Below, piece after piece: positions 63,171-64,000 of a DNA stretch of 64,000 nt (position 1 is the first letter of the stretch; each line of letters opens with the position of its first letter). This DNA comes from Bradyrhizobium sp. SK17 (GTDB lineage Bacteria > Pseudomonadota > Alphaproteobacteria > Rhizobiales > Xanthobacteraceae). The position numbers and the translations under genes are program-made. The notes beneath the pieces are model-generated. The model worked only from the letters and a program-made list of their open reading frames with translations, was not told the DNA's origin and did not search any database. The stretch lies in NCBI RefSeq assembly GCF_002831585.1, contig NZ_CP025113.1:5533001-5597000 (forward strand), in the 5' to 3' direction.

Positions 63171-63191
63171 CCTCGGCGCGTCGAAAACGCT

Positions 63192-63653
63192 CTAATCGGT
63201 CAGCATCGCCCCGACATCGGCTTCGGCGACGACCTGGCCGTTGACCTTGGCGTCGCCGTGAAACCACCACATGGTCTTGCGGCGGCCGAGCGAGCGCATG
63301 TGGTATTCGATGGTGTCGCCGGGCATCACCGGCTTCCTGAACTTGCACTTGTCGATGGTGAGGAAATAGACCGCGCGCGGCTTCTCGGTGCCGTCGACCG
63401 ACTTGATGCCGATCACGCCGGCGGTCTGCGCCATCGCCTCGATCATCATCACGCCGGGATAGACCGGCCGATCCGGGAAGTGCCCCTGGAACGGCGGCTC
63501 GTTGAAGGTGACGTTCTTGATGCCGATGCCGCTATAGTCGGTGCGGATCTTGACGACCCGATCGATCAGCAACATCGGAAAGCGATGCGGGAGCGTCTTC
63601 AGGATATCGTTGATATCCACCAGCTCGAACCTGACCGGTGCCTCCTCCATCAC
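63192..63653 (-). CDS. fabZ: 3-hydroxyacyl-ACP dehydratase
   Basis: A 153-residue hot-dog-fold dehydratase of fatty acid synthesis. The catalytic His is in [14 protein letters not shown] and the Glu is in [34 protein letters not shown] and [13 protein letters not shown] are conserved. Its start overlaps the lpxD stop (ATGA), so the two are coupled. It supplies the acyl chains used by LpxA and LpxD. Confidence 0.96.
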   Translation of the reverse strand: MMEEAPVRFELVDINDILKTLPHRFPMLLIDRVVKIRTDYSGIGIKNVTFNEPPFQGHFPDRPVYPGVMMIEAMAQTAGVIGIKSVDGTEKPRAVYFLTIDKCKFRKPVMPGDTIEYHMRSLGRRKTMWWFHGDAKVNGQVVAEADVGAMLTD

Positions 63654-64000
63654 TCCTTACCCTCGCCTTTTGTTTCGTTGTCGCGCACCAGGCGCTCGAC
63701 AGCGATGATTTCCCTGAACCATTGCTTGGTCGGCTTGGCAAAATGCCCGCCCCAACGGCCGTTGGCCGGGATGTCGTCCTTCACCGCGCTCATCGCCGTC
63801 ACCTGGGCACCGTCGCCGATCTTGAGGTGGTTGTTGATGCCCACCTTGGCGCCGAGCGCGACATTGTCGCCGATCGTCAGGCTGCCTGCGAGCCCGATCT
63901 GGGCCGCGAGCAGGCAGTGCCTGCCGATGATCACATTGTGGCCAATCTGGACCTGGTTGTCGACTTTGGTGCCCTCGCCGATCACGGTGTCGCGCAGGGA
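63650..64000 (-). CDS. lpxD: UDP-3-O-acylglucosamine N-acyltransferase, C-terminal part
   Basis: Only the last 116 or so residues are in the window; the gene continues past its right edge. The visible part is hexapeptide-repeat beta helix ([32 protein letters not shown], with the catalytic-site GHN region) and the LpxD C-terminal helix ([18 protein letters not shown]). It adds the N-linked 3-hydroxyacyl chain to lipid A precursors. Partial by position, not broken. Confidence 0.93.
   Translation of the reverse strand, partial: SLRDTVIGEGTKVDNQVQIGHNVIIGRHCLLAAQIGLAGSLTIGDNVALGAKVGINNHLKIGDGAQVTAMSAVKDDIPANGRWGGHFAKPTKQWFREIIAVERLVRDNETKGEGKE

Overview
The window is high-GC chromosomal DNA from an alphaproteobacterium of the order Hyphomicrobiales. 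It is most likely Bradyrhizobium or a close Nitrobacteraceae relative. The reasons are the gene order (kdsA/eno/ftsB/pdhABC-lpd; trpD-trpC-moaC; lexA-comEC-gltX-gltA; fabZ-lpxA-lpxI-lpxB), LpxI in place of LpxH, a GAAC-N7-GAAC SOS box before lexA, and dispersed palindromic repeats typical of that group. The organism name is an inference. I found no rRNA, tRNA, CRISPR array, complete insertion sequence or prophage.

Layout. 0.1-5.1 kb: a soluble lytic transglycosylase, a small membrane protein, an orphan Bug-type periplasmic binding protein and a threonine-synthase-like enzyme. 5.2-11.5 kb (minus strand): the pyruvate dehydrogenase operon pdhA-pdhB-DUF5076-pdhC-(58-residue membrane protein)-lpd, with ftsB upstream. 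11.5-17.3 kb: accessory genes (FMN reductase, D-Ala-D-Ala ligase, SDR, MDR dehydrogenase, and a membrane glycosyltransferase broken by a frameshift). 17.5-23.2 kb: eno, queF, a hypothetical gene, an MFS carrier, kdsA, an exported PAAR-like protein and a NIPSNAP protein. 23.3-26.6 kb: an OmpR/EnvZ-type two-component pair, a PmtA-like methyltransferase, and a ClpX-zinc-finger/HTH protein behind two perfect operators. 26.6-31 kb: pyrG, secG, a cupin regulator with a GNAT enzyme, and tpiA. 31.2-35.6 kb: ppiD-trpD-trpC-moaC.

35.6-47.9 kb is a mixed accessory stretch lying between moaC and moeA: a Flp pilin, a GGDEF-EAL protein, CtpA, an old yellow enzyme, a LOG protein, methyltransferase, HAD, GNAT, VOC and PAS genes, an ABC binding protein and a second HAD. 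47.9-58.7 kb: moeA, lexA, two hypotheticals, comEC, an NTF2-like protein, glnS, gltX and gltA. 58.7-59.8 kb: an ArsR/SRPBCC operon behind twin palindromes. 59.9-64 kb: lipid A and fatty acid genes lpxB, lpxI, lpxA, fabZ and lpxD (cut by the window edge), interrupted by an opposite-strand exported KTSC-type gene.

The core genes feed a few linked processes: glycolysis to acetyl-CoA to the TCA cycle (tpiA, eno, pdh, gltA), KDO and lipid A synthesis (kdsA, lpx), tryptophan and molybdenum cofactor synthesis, envelope maintenance (slt, ddl, ppiD, secG, ctpA), and DNA damage control and uptake (lexA, comEC). No single large novel system stands out. The most interesting items are small: the double-operator ClpX-zinc-finger gene, the two small unexplained proteins inside the pdh operon, the exported PAAR-like protein, the ArsR twin palindromes, and the KTSC gene inside the lpx cluster.
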